Source: Thermopolyspora sp044507605 (GTDB lineage Bacteria > Actinomycetota > Actinomycetes > Streptosporangiales > Streptosporangiaceae). From it: a stretch of 64,000 bases of DNA. The notes beneath the pieces were generated by a model. The model made no database searches, had not been told where the DNA came from, and worked only from the letters and a program-made list of their open reading frames with translations. The stretch covers positions 1 to 64,000 of the forward strand of contig JBIQJI010000008.1 of the NCBI GenBank assembly GCA_044507605.1, in the 5' to 3' direction. This document shows, one piece after another, positions 19,816 to 28,462 of the stretch. Position 1 is the stretch's first letter; each line of letters begins with the position of its first letter. The position numbers were made by a program, and so were the translations under genes.

Positions 19816-20805
19816 TCAGGGGTTGATTTGGATCTTGCGACCGACGCCTGCCTTGAACCGGTCGATCGCGGTCTCGTACTCGTCGAGCGGATACCGATGA
19901 CTGATCATGATCTCGGGGTCGAGGACGCCCTCGGCGAACAGCTCGCCCGCGCGCTCGAAACTGTGCAGCACCGCCATCGAGCCGGTGATGGTGATCTCCT
20001 GGTTGTAGATGCGGTAGGGCTCGATCTCGGCCTTGGCCTTCTCCGCCGACACGCCGAACTGCAGGAACGTGCCGCCCTTGCCGACCCGGGACAGGCCGTC
20101 CTGGATCGCCGCCACGACCCCGGTGCAGTCGATCACGACGTCCCAGCCGCGCGGGCGGTCGAGCTCGTCGGCGGAGGCGACGGTGGCGGTGCAGCCGAGG
20201 GTGCGGGCGGTGGCGAGCCGCTCCGGGTTGAGGTCGACCATCTCGACCGACGCGGCGCCGGCCCGCTTGGCCAGCTCCAGCATCATCAGGCCCATGGTGC
20301 CGGCGCCGTAGATGAGGTAGTGGGCGGCCACGTCGCGGGGCAGCCGGTCGTAGCCGCGCACGGCGCACGACAGCGGCTCGATGAGGGCGGCGTCGGCGGT
20401 GCGCACGCCCTCGGGCAGCCGGAAGCAGTTCCTCACCGGGGCGACGGCGTACTCCGCCGCTCCCCCGGCCGTGGTCACGCCGATGGCGGCCCACCGCTCG
20501 CACAGGTTCTCGCGGGAACGGCGGCAGTAGTAGCACTCGCCGCAGTACAGGGACGGGTCGACGGCCACCTGGTCGCCCACGGCGATCTCGGTGACCGCGC
20601 CGCCGACCTCGACGACCTCGCCGGCGAACTCGTGGCCGGGCACCACCGGCAGGCTCGGCGCGAACTCGCCTTCGAGGATGTGCAGGTCGGTGCCGCAGAT
20701 GCCGCAGCCGGCGACCCGCACCACGACGTCGCGGGGGCCGGGCACGGGGTCCGGCACCGATTCGACGGAGATCTCGCCGGGCGATGCGATGATCGCTGCC
20801 TTCAT
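19816..20805 (-). CDS. Zinc-dependent polyol (sorbitol-type) dehydrogenase
   Basis: Medium-chain dehydrogenase (329 aa). The catalytic zinc site is CGICGTD with GHEFAGEV; the structural zinc cysteines are CGECYYCRRSRENLC (four Cys). The Rossmann loop reads YGAGTMGLMMLEL. ATG 20805 lies two bases after the permease stop. Sitting behind a sugar-alcohol-type ABC importer and with a PfkB kinase at the head of the operon, it probably oxidises an imported polyol to a ketose which is then phosphorylated. The exact polyol is not visible from sequence. Confidence 0.88.
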   Translation of the reverse strand: MKAAIIASPGEISVESVPDPVPGPRDVVVRVAGCGICGTDLHILEGEFAPSLPVVPGHEFAGEVVEVGGAVTEIAVGDQVAVDPSLYCGECYYCRRSRENLCERWAAIGVTTAGGAAEYAVAPVRNCFRLPEGVRTADAALIEPLSCAVRGYDRLPRDVAAHYLIYGAGTMGLMMLELAKRAGAASVEMVDLNPERLATARTLGCTATVASADELDRPRGWDVVIDCTGVVAAIQDGLSRVGKGGTFLQFGVSAEKAKAEIEPYRIYNQEITITGSMAVLHSFERAGELFAEGVLDPEIMISHRYPLDEYETAIDRFKAGVGRKIQINP

Positions 20806-20807
20806 GT

Positions 20808-21671
20808 CTACTTCACCGCTCCCAAGGTCAGGCCGCGCACCAGCTTGTCCTGGGCCAGCCAGCCGGCGATCAGCACCGGCAGGGAGACCAGGGTGGCGGC
20901 GGCGCACAGGCGGGCGAGGAACAGGCCCTCGCTGGTGATGAACCCCACGAGGAACACCGGGGCGGTGGCCGCCCGGGTGGCGGTGAGGTTCACCGCGAAC
21001 ATGAACTCGTTCCAGGCGAAGATGAAGCAGATCAGCGAGGTCGCCGCCACGCCCGGCATGATGACCGGGCCGATGACGCGGGTCAGGATCGTCGGCAGCC
21101 GCGCGCCGTCGACCTGGGCCGCCTCGATGATCGCCGTGGGCACCTCTTGCAGGAACGACCGGAGCATCCAGACCGCGAGCGGCAGGTTCATCGCGGTGTA
21201 CAGGATGACCATGGTCCACACGTTGTCGAGCATGCCGAGCTCCTTGACGACCAGGTAGATCGGCAGCAGCGCGGCGATGGCCGGCAACATCTTCGTGGAC
21301 AGGAAGAAGAACAGCACGTCCCGCCATGCCGGCACCGGCCGGATCGCCAGCGCGTACGCCGCGGGCAGCGCCAGCGCGATCACCAGGGCGGTCGACACGA
21401 TCGAGGCGGTGGCCGAGTTGATGAGGAACGGCACGATGCCGCGGTCGAGCACGGTGCCGTACTGGTCGAAGGTGATCGAGGCCAGCAGCCGCGGCGGGTT
21501 GGCGGCGGCGTCCGACTCCGATTTCACCGACGTCAGCACCATCCACAGCACGGGGAAGAAGAAGAACACCGCGGCCAGCCACGCCAGGAGGGTCCACAGC
21601 GTGCCCATACCGGGACGCCCGCGGCGGCGCGCGGCGGCCGGCGCCGGCGCGGCCGAGGTCAGAGCGGCCAT
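20808..21671 (-). CDS. Carbohydrate ABC transporter permease, MalG type
   Basis: A 287-residue inner-membrane subunit with six spans. The EAA loop is IIEAAQVDGARLPTILTRVIGP, and the end DKLVRGLTLGAVK is typical. Its ATG shares one base with the stop of the upstream permease. Part of the five-gene kinase-binding protein-permease-permease-dehydrogenase operon. Confidence 0.9.
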   Translation of the reverse strand: MAALTSAAPAPAAARRRGRPGMGTLWTLLAWLAAVFFFFPVLWMVLTSVKSESDAAANPPRLLASITFDQYGTVLDRGIVPFLINSATASIVSTALVIALALPAAYALAIRPVPAWRDVLFFFLSTKMLPAIAALLPIYLVVKELGMLDNVWTMVILYTAMNLPLAVWMLRSFLQEVPTAIIEAAQVDGARLPTILTRVIGPVIMPGVAATSLICFIFAWNEFMFAVNLTATRAATAPVFLVGFITSEGLFLARLCAAATLVSLPVLIAGWLAQDKLVRGLTLGAVK

Positions 21672-22630
21672 CACGACTCCTCCCGGAACAGCGACGACAC
21701 GACGCGCAGCGCGAACGTCGCCACGATGATGGTGGCGACCACCACGACCACGCCGGCCGCCGCGGCCTCGCCGTACTCGTACTTGCGGAACATGGTCAGG
21801 TAGATCTCGTAGGGCAGGTTCGTGGTGGCGGTGCCGGGGCCGCCCTGGGTGATGGTGAAGACCGCGTCGAAGGTCTGCACCAGGTAGATCGAGCCGAGCA
21901 GGGCGCCGAGTTCGATGTACTTGCGCAGGTGCGGCAGGGTGATGGCGCGGAAGATCTGCCAGCCGTTCGCGCCGTCGACGTGCGCGGCCTCGATGACGTC
22001 GCCCGCCTGGCTCTGCAGCCCGGCGAGGATGATCAGCATCATGAACGGCGTCCACTGCCACACCAGCGACGCCACGACGGCGGTCATCGGATAGTCGGTG
22101 ACCCAGTCGACGCGCGCCGGCGTGGTGTCGCCGAACAGCCGGCCGATCGCGTCGATGGTGCCGGTCAGCAGGCCGTACGTCGGGTTGTAGATGGCGTGCT
22201 TCCACAGCAGGGCCGACGCCATCGGCATGATGAGGAACGGCGCGATCAGCAGTGTGCGCACGACGGCCCGGCCCCGGAACTTGCGATCGAGCAGGAACGC
22301 GAGCGCGGTGCCGAGGATCATCGAGATGATCACGGTGCCGGCGGTGAGAACGACGGTGTTGAGCACCGCCGCGCGCAGCCGGTCGTTGGTGAAGACGGTG
22401 ATGTAGTTGTCGATGCCGACGAAGTGCCGGTCGCCGGGATGCAGGATGTTCCAGCCCAGCGTCGAGATCACCAGGGTGACGACGAACGGGAGCTGGGTGA
22501 TGACGATCGTGAAGATCAGGGCGGGCAGGAGGGGGAACCGCCGGGTCCAGCGCTCCGGCCGTTTCGGCCTGGGACCCGCGGACGGCGACGTCGATGCGGG
22601 GGGCGCCGCCGGGGATGTGGCGATTGTCAT
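21671..22630 (-). CDS. Sugar ABC transporter permease, MalF type
   Basis: A 319-residue membrane subunit. It begins with a Pro/Ser-rich cytoplasmic tail, then LLPALIFTIVITQLPFVVTLV; the EAA loop is VIEAAHVDGANGWQIFRAITLP. It follows the binding-protein gene by 71 bases that hold a strong hairpin. Confidence 0.9.
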   Translation of the reverse strand: MTIATSPAAPPASTSPSAGPRPKRPERWTRRFPLLPALIFTIVITQLPFVVTLVISTLGWNILHPGDRHFVGIDNYITVFTNDRLRAAVLNTVVLTAGTVIISMILGTALAFLLDRKFRGRAVVRTLLIAPFLIMPMASALLWKHAIYNPTYGLLTGTIDAIGRLFGDTTPARVDWVTDYPMTAVVASLVWQWTPFMMLIILAGLQSQAGDVIEAAHVDGANGWQIFRAITLPHLRKYIELGALLGSIYLVQTFDAVFTITQGGPGTATTNLPYEIYLTMFRKYEYGEAAAAGVVVVVATIIVATFALRVVSSLFREES

Positions 22631-22647
22631 GGTTGTCTCCCGTCGGT

Positions 22648-22683
22648 CCCGGCGCGGCGGGCGGGGTGTGCCGCCGCGCCGGG
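22648..22683 (-). terminator. Intercistronic hairpin between binding-protein and permease genes
   Basis: Perfect 13-bp stem CCCGGCGCGGCGG / CCGCCGCGCCGGG with a 10-base loop, right after the solute-binding-protein stop. The same position and strength as the hairpin at 2331-2361 suggests partial attenuation or end protection so that binding protein exceeds permease. Confidence 0.65.
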
Positions 22684-22701
22684 GACCTCAGCGGCGCGTG
22701 A

Positions 22702-24099
22702 TCACCGGTACTTCTCGGACACCTGCTCGGCGAGCTTCTGCCCCTGGGCCAGGGCGTCCCGCACCGTCGTCTGCCCGGCGATGGCGGCGGACACCTGCTG
22801 GGACACCTTCGTGCCGAGGTCGGCGAACTCGGGAATGTCCACGAACTGCACGCCCACCGTCGGCCTGGGCTGCAGGCCCGGGTTCTCCGGGTCGGCGTTG
22901 GCGATGGAGTCCAGCGTCACCTGGTAGAACGCCTTGGCGGCCTGCTGATACTCGGGGATCTCGTACGTCGACTTGCGCTTGCCGTCGGGCACCCGCGACC
23001 AGCCGAGCTGCGAGCCCACCAGCTTCTCGTAGTCCTTGCCGGACGCCCAGGAGATGAACTTCCAGGCGTCGTCGGCCTTCTTCGTGGTGCGCGGCATCGC
23101 CCACGCCCACGTCCACAGCCAGCCGGAGTACTCGGTCTTGTTCACCGGGGCGTAGACGTAGCCGACCTTGCCGGCGACCTTGCTGGTCTTCGGGTCCTCC
23201 AGCGACGCGGCGGCCGAGGTGGCGTCGTACCACATGGCGGCCTTGCCCTGGCCGAAGGTGTTCAGGCACTCGGTGAAGCCCGCCTGGGCGGCGCCCGGCT
23301 CGCCGTGCTTCTTGATCAGGTCGACGTAGAACTCGACGGCCGAGGTGAACTCGGGCGCATTGACCTTGGGAGTCCAGTCCTTCTCGAACCAGGTGCCGCC
23401 GAAGGTGTTGACCACCGTCGTCAGCGGCGCGAACACCTCGCCCCAGCCGGGCAGGCCGCGCAGGCAGATGCCGGCCACGCCCGCCTTCTTGTCGTCGAGC
23501 TTGGCGGCGAACTCGGCGACCTCGTCCCAGGTCGGATGCTCGGGCATCTTCAGCCCGGCCTCGTCGAACAGGTCCTTGCGGTACATCAGGAACGACGACT
23601 CGCCGTAGAACGGCACGGCGTACATCTTGCCGTCCTCGCCCGTCAGCGACTGCACCATCGGTTCGAGCAGGTCGGCCTGGTCGAACGCGGCGTCCTTGGC
23701 GGCGAACGACGAGACCTCGTGCAGCCAGTCGTTCTTGGCCCAGATGGGCACCTCGTACGCGCCCACCGTGACGACGTCGTACTGGCCGGCGCCGGTCGCG
23801 ACGTCCTGGGTCACCTTGTCGCGTAGTTCGTTCTCGGGAAGGATCGTGTAGTTGACCGTTATGCCGGACTGCTTGGTGAAGTTGTCGGCGGTCAGCTTGG
23901 AAATGTCCTCCATCTGCGGGTTGCCCACCATGAGGACGTTGATCGACGTGGCGCCGGACGAGTCCGTCCCGCCGCCACCGCCGCCACCGCCGCCGCCCGC
24001 ACCGGCGCACGCGCCGGCGGCCAGGGCCAGCGCGGCCACGCCCGCGATCACACCCGCGAGCCTCGCCGTACGACGGCGAGGACGCCCCTCTGACGTCAT
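22702..24099 (-). CDS. Extracellular solute-binding lipoprotein of the polyol importer
   Basis: A 465-residue lipoprotein. The signal peptide ends ALALAAGACAGAG, with the acylated Cys at the lipobox, followed by an unbroken run of about ten Gly. The mature part is a type 1 sugar-binding protein (VLMVGNPQMEDISKLTADNF, YAVPFYGESSFLMYRKDLFD). Its ATG overlaps the kinase stop by ATGA. Similarity in order to mannitol/sorbitol (SmoE-like) systems is by context. Confidence 0.9.
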   Translation of the reverse strand: MTSEGRPRRRTARLAGVIAGVAALALAAGACAGAGGGGGGGGGGTDSSGATSINVLMVGNPQMEDISKLTADNFTKQSGITVNYTILPENELRDKVTQDVATGAGQYDVVTVGAYEVPIWAKNDWLHEVSSFAAKDAAFDQADLLEPMVQSLTGEDGKMYAVPFYGESSFLMYRKDLFDEAGLKMPEHPTWDEVAEFAAKLDDKKAGVAGICLRGLPGWGEVFAPLTTVVNTFGGTWFEKDWTPKVNAPEFTSAVEFYVDLIKKHGEPGAAQAGFTECLNTFGQGKAAMWYDATSAAASLEDPKTSKVAGKVGYVYAPVNKTEYSGWLWTWAWAMPRTTKKADDAWKFISWASGKDYEKLVGSQLGWSRVPDGKRKSTYEIPEYQQAAKAFYQVTLDSIANADPENPGLQPRPTVGVQFVDIPEFADLGTKVSQQVSAAIAGQTTVRDALAQGQKLAEQVSEKYR

Positions 24100-25205
24100 G
24101 TCGACCTCCTGGTCTGCCCGGTCGCCCTACCGGTGACCGGATGTTCCTGCGACGCCCCCGACGTCATGTGCTTGCCGAGCCGGCGCACGGTGATGTCGGC
24201 CGGTGCGATCGACCGGCCGGCCCGTTCGACGGTTCCGGCGGTGAGGCAGGCGCTCGTGCCGAGCGCGACCGCCTCGGCGAGCCGGCCCTCGGGGCCACCG
24301 GGGCCCGGCCCGGCGCGGCCGGCCACCGATCGGCCGTGCCCCTCCACGTCGGGCCCCTCCACGTCGGGCCCCTCCACGTCGGGCCCGGGACGGCCGGACC
24401 CCGGACGGCCGGGCCCGCGATGGCAGGCCGCCAGGTAGCCGGCGAGGAGCGCGTCGCCCGCGCCGGCGGTGTTGACCGGTTCGATGGGCGGGGCCACCCC
24501 CCACAGGCACCGGCCCTCCTCGACCAGCACCGCTCCCTCGGCGCCCATGCTCGCCAGCACCACCGGCCCGGTCTCCGAAAGTTTCACGGCCGCCGCCGCG
24601 ACGGCGGCCACGTCGGGCAGATCGTGCCCCGCGAGCTCGGCGAGCTCCTCGCGGTTGGGTTTCACCAGGTCGGCGCCCGCGGCCACGGCGACCGACAGCG
24701 CCTCGCCCGAGGTATCGACCGCGGTCCGCGCCCCCGCGGCCCGGGCCACGTCGATGAGCCGCACGACGAGATCCGGGCCGGTGCCCGGCGGCAGCGAGCC
24801 GCAGATCGTCACCCAGGTGGCCGCGACCGCCGCCCGCCCGGTCTCCGCCACCAGGGCGTCCTGCTCGGCCTCCGTGAGCGGGCCGCCGGAGCCGTTGACC
24901 TTGGTGGTGCGGCCGCCCGGCTCGGTGATCGTGATGTTCACCCGGGCGGCGGCGGCCACCCGCACGGCCCGATGGTCGAGCCCGTCGGCGGTGAGCAGTT
25001 CGGCGATCTCGCCGCCCTCCCTGCCGCCGACCGGCAGCACCGCCACCGTGGCGACGCCGAGCCCGAGCAGCACCCGGGAGACGTTCACGCCCTTGCCGCT
25101 GGCCTCGACGGCCTCGTAGCCGGCGCGGTGCAGCTCGCCGAGCCGCAGCTCGTCCACGTGGTACGTGCGGTCGAGGCTGGGGTTCGGGGTGACCGTGACG
25201 ATCAT
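24096..25205 (-). CDS. PfkB-family hexose/ketose kinase (1-phosphofructokinase type)
   Basis: Cytoplasmic kinase of 369 aa. The start MIVTVTPNPSLDRTYHV, the GKGVNVSRVLLGLG signature and the catalytic NTAGAGDALLAGYLA (Asp as base) place it in the 1-phosphofructokinase/tagatose-6-phosphate kinase branch. It is longer than the usual 305-320 residues because of an inserted loop after the catalytic motif that includes GPDVE repeated three times, and a Gly/Pro/Arg-rich tail. ATG 25205 begins the family sequence; longer frames are unsupported. First gene of the polyol operon, divergent from the DeoR regulator. Confidence 0.9.
   Translation of the reverse strand: MIVTVTPNPSLDRTYHVDELRLGELHRAGYEAVEASGKGVNVSRVLLGLGVATVAVLPVGGREGGEIAELLTADGLDHRAVRVAAAARVNITITEPGGRTTKVNGSGGPLTEAEQDALVAETGRAAVAATWVTICGSLPPGTGPDLVVRLIDVARAAGARTAVDTSGEALSVAVAAGADLVKPNREELAELAGHDLPDVAAVAAAAVKLSETGPVVLASMGAEGAVLVEEGRCLWGVAPPIEPVNTAGAGDALLAGYLAACHRGPGRPGSGRPGPDVEGPDVEGPDVEGHGRSVAGRAGPGPGGPEGRLAEAVALGTSACLTAGTVERAGRSIAPADITVRRLGKHMTSGASQEHPVTGRATGQTRRST
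24339..24383. repeat. Three perfect 15-bp tandem repeats inside the PfkB kinase gene
   Basis: CCCCTCCACGTCGGG occurs three times in a row without a mismatch and encodes GPDVE x3 on the minus strand. The unit length keeps the frame, so copy number can change without breaking the gene. Confidence 0.9.
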
Positions 25206-25289
25206 CGGGCGATCACCGGCGGGGTGCCCGGGCAGGGGTCGGGTGGACGCGGGGACCGGCCATCGGACGCTCCGTGGAGTTGATATTGC

Positions 25290-25337
25290 TTGGGAGTTAC
25301 ATTGGTAATCCTTGGTTCTAGTTGCGTTTGATTGGGA
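25290..25337. promoter_or_regulatory. Candidate DeoR-regulator operator and divergent promoter region
   Basis: The 271-base gap between the kinase and regulator genes has an AT-rich core in which TTGG occurs four times on the plus strand at 25290, 25302, 25312 and 25332, roughly on one helix face. Repeated direct half-sites are common for DeoR/GlpR regulators. Confidence 0.45.
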
Positions 25338-25476
25338 TGTCAAGGGTGGATATCTGACTGAGACGTGAGGGTGTGACGTGACAGGGCGCGGCGTTCCCGT
25401 ACGCTTGGGTGCGCCGCAATGGCAGCTCAGGTGGCAGAGCCGAAGAACACAAGCGAGCGGACAGACGGGACCATCG

Positions 25477-26307
25477 ATGGACGAGGTGGCGACGGCCGGC
25501 ACCGGCCCCAAGGTCGCGCCAAGGGGGCGACGCCGCGCCGACTCCCCGCTCTACGCCTCGGAGCGGCAGCAGCTTCTCGTGCGCACCGTGCGCACGACCG
25601 GCAGAATCGACGCCGCGGCGGCGGCCGACCGATTCGGGGTCTCCACCGAGACCATCCGCAAAGACCTCATCGAGCTCGAACGGCTCGGCCTGCTGCGCCG
25701 CGTCCACGGCGGCGCCGTCGCGGTCGACGAGCTGACGTTCGAGCCCGCCGTCTCGGCCCGCACCGAGTTCATGGACGAAAAGCGCCGCATCGCGCGCGCC
25801 GCCCTCGACGAGCTGCCCCGCTCCGGCGCCGTGCTCATCGACAACGGCACCACCACCATGTGCCTCGCCGAAGTGTTCCCCGCCGACCGCGACCTGACCG
25901 TCTTCACCAACTCGCTGCCGCTCGCGCTGTCCCTCGCCGGCCGGCCGCGCCTCACCGTCCACACCCTCGGCGGACGGGTCCGCGGGGTCACCCTCGCCGA
26001 AGTGGGCAACTGGGCCGCCCGTGCCCTGTCGGAGCTTCAGGTCGACGTGGCGTTCCTCGGCACCAACGGCATGTCCGTCGAACGGGGCGTCACCACCCCC
26101 GACGAATCCGAGGCCACCGTCAAAGGCCTCATGTACGGCGCGGCCCGCCGCCGCGTCCTGCTCGCCGACCACAGCAAGATCGGCCACGTGAGCATGCTCA
26201 AATACGCCGACCTGTCCGACGTCGACCTACTGATCACCGATACCGGCCTGCCCGACCCCGACCTGCTCCGCCTCCAGGAGGCCGGCGTCACCGTCCGCCG
26301 CGTCTGA
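25477..26307 (+). CDS. DeoR/GlpR-family transcriptional regulator
   Basis: A 276-residue repressor. The N-terminal helix-turn-helix reads RTTGRIDAAAAADRFGVSTE followed by TIRKDLIELERLGLLRRVHGGAV, the DeoR signature. The C-terminal sugar-phosphate sensor has IDNGTTTMCLAE, TNSLPLALSL and LGGRVRG, TNGMS, and ADHSKIG. ATG 25477 opens the family sequence. It is divergent from the polyol operon and probably senses a phosphorylated sugar produced by the PfkB kinase. Confidence 0.92.
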   Translation: MDEVATAGTGPKVAPRGRRRADSPLYASERQQLLVRTVRTTGRIDAAAAADRFGVSTETIRKDLIELERLGLLRRVHGGAVAVDELTFEPAVSARTEFMDEKRRIARAALDELPRSGAVLIDNGTTTMCLAEVFPADRDLTVFTNSLPLALSLAGRPRLTVHTLGGRVRGVTLAEVGNWAARALSELQVDVAFLGTNGMSVERGVTTPDESEATVKGLMYGAARRRVLLADHSKIGHVSMLKYADLSDVDLLITDTGLPDPDLLRLQEAGVTVRRV

Positions 26308-26500
26308 CCACCCGCTCCGCGCCGCTTTCCCGGCGTCGCCCGGCGGATGTGCGATCAGGGCGGCGAGCCGGGTTCGGGGCGACGGCGCTGCCGGGGGGCG
26401 ATGCCGGGCGGGGTCGCGGCTCGGCCTCGGTTCACGGGCGCGGGGTCCATGGGGACCGGGCCGGCGGGGGTTCCGTCCGCCGGCCCGGCATCTCGCCCCG

Positions 26501-26538
26501 GCCGTCCGGTCGCGGCGGGTCCGGCCTCGCCGGACGGC
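26501..26538. terminator. Candidate bidirectional terminator
   Basis: GCCGTCCGG and CCGGACGGC form a perfect 9-bp stem with a 20-base GC-rich loop, between the convergent DeoR gene and the exported protein gene, 23 bases after the stop of the latter. Confidence 0.45.
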
Positions 26539-26561
26539 GCTGTGGGGGTGAGGTACAGGGG

Positions 26562-27077
26562 TCAGTGGGACATGTTCCTGCCGTCGCCCTGTTCCATCAT
26601 GCCGGAGCCGTCGCCGCCCATGGCGTGGGCTCCCTTGATGATGCCGCCGATCTTCTTCTGGAGGACGGGGAGCAGGCTGTCGGGGGCCACGCCTATCGCC
26701 CACTGGTTGCCCACCAGGACCGAGCCCCAGCCCTGTTCCTCGGCGGCCCAGCTGTCGAGGCTGGCGCTGGTGGGGAAGGTGTTGAGGAAGTAGCGCTGCT
26801 TTTTGTCCTTGGCGTCGCAGTAGCCGGAGGTGATGTCCGACGCCTTGGTCTGAATGACCGGCGCACCGCAGCCGATGGCCTTGGCGAGCTGCTTCATGTT
26901 CATCACCTTGGCCTGGGGGGCCGCGGCCGACGCGGCCATGCCCGGCACGGCGGCCAGTCCGCTCTGCCCGGCGGCGTCGGCGCCCGGCTGGCCGCAGCCC
27001 ACGGCGAGCGGGAGCGCGATGAGAGGGGCGGCGAACCGTGCGCGCTTGAGGAAGATGCCGGCGAGGTGATGTCTCAT
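26562..27077 (-). CDS. Exported lipoprotein of unknown function
   Basis: A 171-residue protein with a basic N-terminus, hydrophobic segment FAAPLIALPLAVGCG and a probable lipobox Cys at position 28. The mature part has two further Cys (IGCGAP and GYCDAKD) that could form a disulphide, and ends in a Gly/Met/Asp-rich tail with a histidine as last residue (GMMEQGDGRNMSH). No family recognised. It lies 54 bases downstream of the DUF4142 gene, both on the minus strand and divergent from an ECF sigma gene, so both may belong to that sigma factor's regulon. Confidence 0.75.
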   Translation of the reverse strand: MRHHLAGIFLKRARFAAPLIALPLAVGCGQPGADAAGQSGLAAVPGMAASAAAPQAKVMNMKQLAKAIGCGAPVIQTKASDITSGYCDAKDKKQRYFLNTFPTSASLDSWAAEEQGWGSVLVGNQWAIGVAPDSLLPVLQKKIGGIIKGAHAMGGDGSGMMEQGDGRNMSH

Positions 27078-27131
27078 GGGGTGGTTCTCCTCCGCGAGGG
27101 CAGACGATGGGGGGGACGGACGCGGTACGGG

Positions 27132-27755
27132 TCACGGGGCGGGAGGCTGCGGGAGCTGACTGTGATCCACCAGTCCCGTGCTCTCCAGCAGCTTCATGTG
27201 CTTGAGCACGAAGGCGTTGCCGACCTCGGCGAACGCGCGGATCTGGTCGTTGCGGGTGCCGGACCTGATCTGGGCGATGGAGGTGAACACCTGGCCGTGG
27301 GCGAGCCGCAGCCGGTTGGCGAAGACCCGGTCGAACTGGGCGCCCGCGGGGGCGGCCTCCTCCTCGGCGAGCCAGGCCTGCTGGGCTGGGCTGGCCTGGC
27401 TGGGCAGCACCACGCCGAACTGGCCGGCGAGCGCGCGTACCTGCTCGTCGAGTTTCTGGTGGTCGGCGGCGAGGATGCGGCCGACCTCCTTGACCTTCTG
27501 GTTGCTGGACTTGGTCTGCGCCATGGTGCCCGACGGGATCTCCCACAGCCCGGCCTGCCGGATCTTGTACAGGAAGAGCCGATCGGCCGTCGTGAAGGGG
27601 CCCGACTGGGTCTGCGCCAGGACCGCGGGGTCGCCGCCGGTGCCCAGGGCCGGCGCCGCCTGCGGCAAGATCACGATGATCGCGACCGTGGCCACGACCA
27701 GAAAGGCTGCGACCAGCAGTAACTCGACGACCTTGATGCGATTCGTGCCTTCCAC
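27132..27755 (-). CDS. DUF4142 domain exported protein
   Basis: A 207-residue protein with an N-terminal membrane anchor (VVELLLVAAFLVVATVAIIVIL) and an extracytoplasmic four-helix DUF4142 domain, as in DUF305/DUF4142 ferritin-like folds (FTTADRLFLYKIRQAGLWEI, AADHQKLDEQVRALAGQFGV). GTG 27755 is preferred because AAGGTGG is spaced correctly before it; a GTG four codons upstream is the alternative. Divergent from the ECF sigma factor gene with two palindromes in between. Confidence 0.82.
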   Translation of the reverse strand: MEGTNRIKVVELLLVAAFLVVATVAIIVILPQAAPALGTGGDPAVLAQTQSGPFTTADRLFLYKIRQAGLWEIPSGTMAQTKSSNQKVKEVGRILAADHQKLDEQVRALAGQFGVVLPSQASPAQQAWLAEEEAAPAGAQFDRVFANRLRLAHGQVFTSIAQIRSGTRNDQIRAFAEVGNAFVLKHMKLLESTGLVDHSQLPQPPAP

Positions 27756-27810
27756 GATTACGACCACCTTCGGCTACTCAGACCTTTTCCCGCTGGGAGG
27801 TACGCCGGGA

Positions 27811-27839
27811 TTCGCGGATCGGTTCACCCAAACCGCGAA
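27811..27839. promoter_or_regulatory. Inverted repeat in the sigma/DUF4142 divergent promoter region
   Basis: TTCGCGG (27811-27817) and CCGCGAA (27833-27839) form perfect 7-bp arms 15 bases apart. The spacing (22 bases centre to centre) would put both arms on the same helix face. Confidence 0.45.
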
Positions 27840-27848
27840 GAAATATTG

Positions 27849-27860
27849 CTTCGTACGAAG
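27849..27860. promoter_or_regulatory. Perfect 12-bp palindrome upstream of the ECF sigma gene
   Basis: CTTCGTACGAAG is fully self-complementary and lies 40 bases before the sigma factor start in an AT-rich patch; it is a likely binding site for a dimeric regulator. Confidence 0.5.
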
Positions 27861-27900
27861 TGGCTCCTTTTATGCGTATCGGGCGGTCTTTGATGGCACT

Positions 27901-28461
27901 ATGTGGGGCGTGCAGCGTTACCGCAGCATTAGCCCCCAGGAGGCGGCCGCCGAAGGCGACCCGGAAGAGCAGCTGATTACTGCGCTCTACCAGGAGTTTC
28001 GCGGCCCCCTGCTGAGAAACGTGCGCAGACTCACCGGCGGCGATCTGCAATGGGCGGAGGACGTCGTCCAGGAGACGGTCTTCCGCGCCTGGCGCAACGC
28101 CGGACGACTCAACCGCGAGCCCGGCCTGCTGTGGGCCTGGCTCATGACCGTGGCCCGGCGCATCGTCATCGACGGCCGGCGGCGGCGCAGCGCACGCCCC
28201 CCCGAGGTCGAGCCCGACGGCCTGGAGACGGCGTGGGTGCCCGACGCGTCCGACTCGACACTGTCGTCGATCGTGGTCTCCGAGGCGCTCATGACCTTGT
28301 CGGAGGAGCACCGGGAGGCGCTCCTGCAGACCTACCTACGCGATCGCACCATCAACGAGGCGGCGGCCATACTGGGAGTGCCACCAGGCACCGTCAAGTC
28401 TCGTGTCTACTACGCCCTCCGCGCCCTGCGGGGGGCACTGAAGGAGAGAGGGATGCCCTGA
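27901..28461 (+). CDS. ECF-type RNA polymerase sigma factor
   Basis: A 186-residue sigma factor. Region 2 reads LYQEFRGPLLRNVRRLTGGD, AEDVVQETVFRAWRN and AWLMTVARRIVIDGRRRR; region 4 reads LSEEHREALLQTYLRDRTINEAA and LGVPPGTVKSRVYYALRALR. ATG 27901 starts the family sequence. The anti-sigma gene starts two bases after its stop. The type resembles the SigK/SigL group with RskA-like anti-sigma factors. Confidence 0.93.
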   Translation: MWGVQRYRSISPQEAAAEGDPEEQLITALYQEFRGPLLRNVRRLTGGDLQWAEDVVQETVFRAWRNAGRLNREPGLLWAWLMTVARRIVIDGRRRRSARPPEVEPDGLETAWVPDASDSTLSSIVVSEALMTLSEEHREALLQTYLRDRTINEAAAILGVPPGTVKSRVYYALRALRGALKERGMP

Positions 28462-28462
28462 C

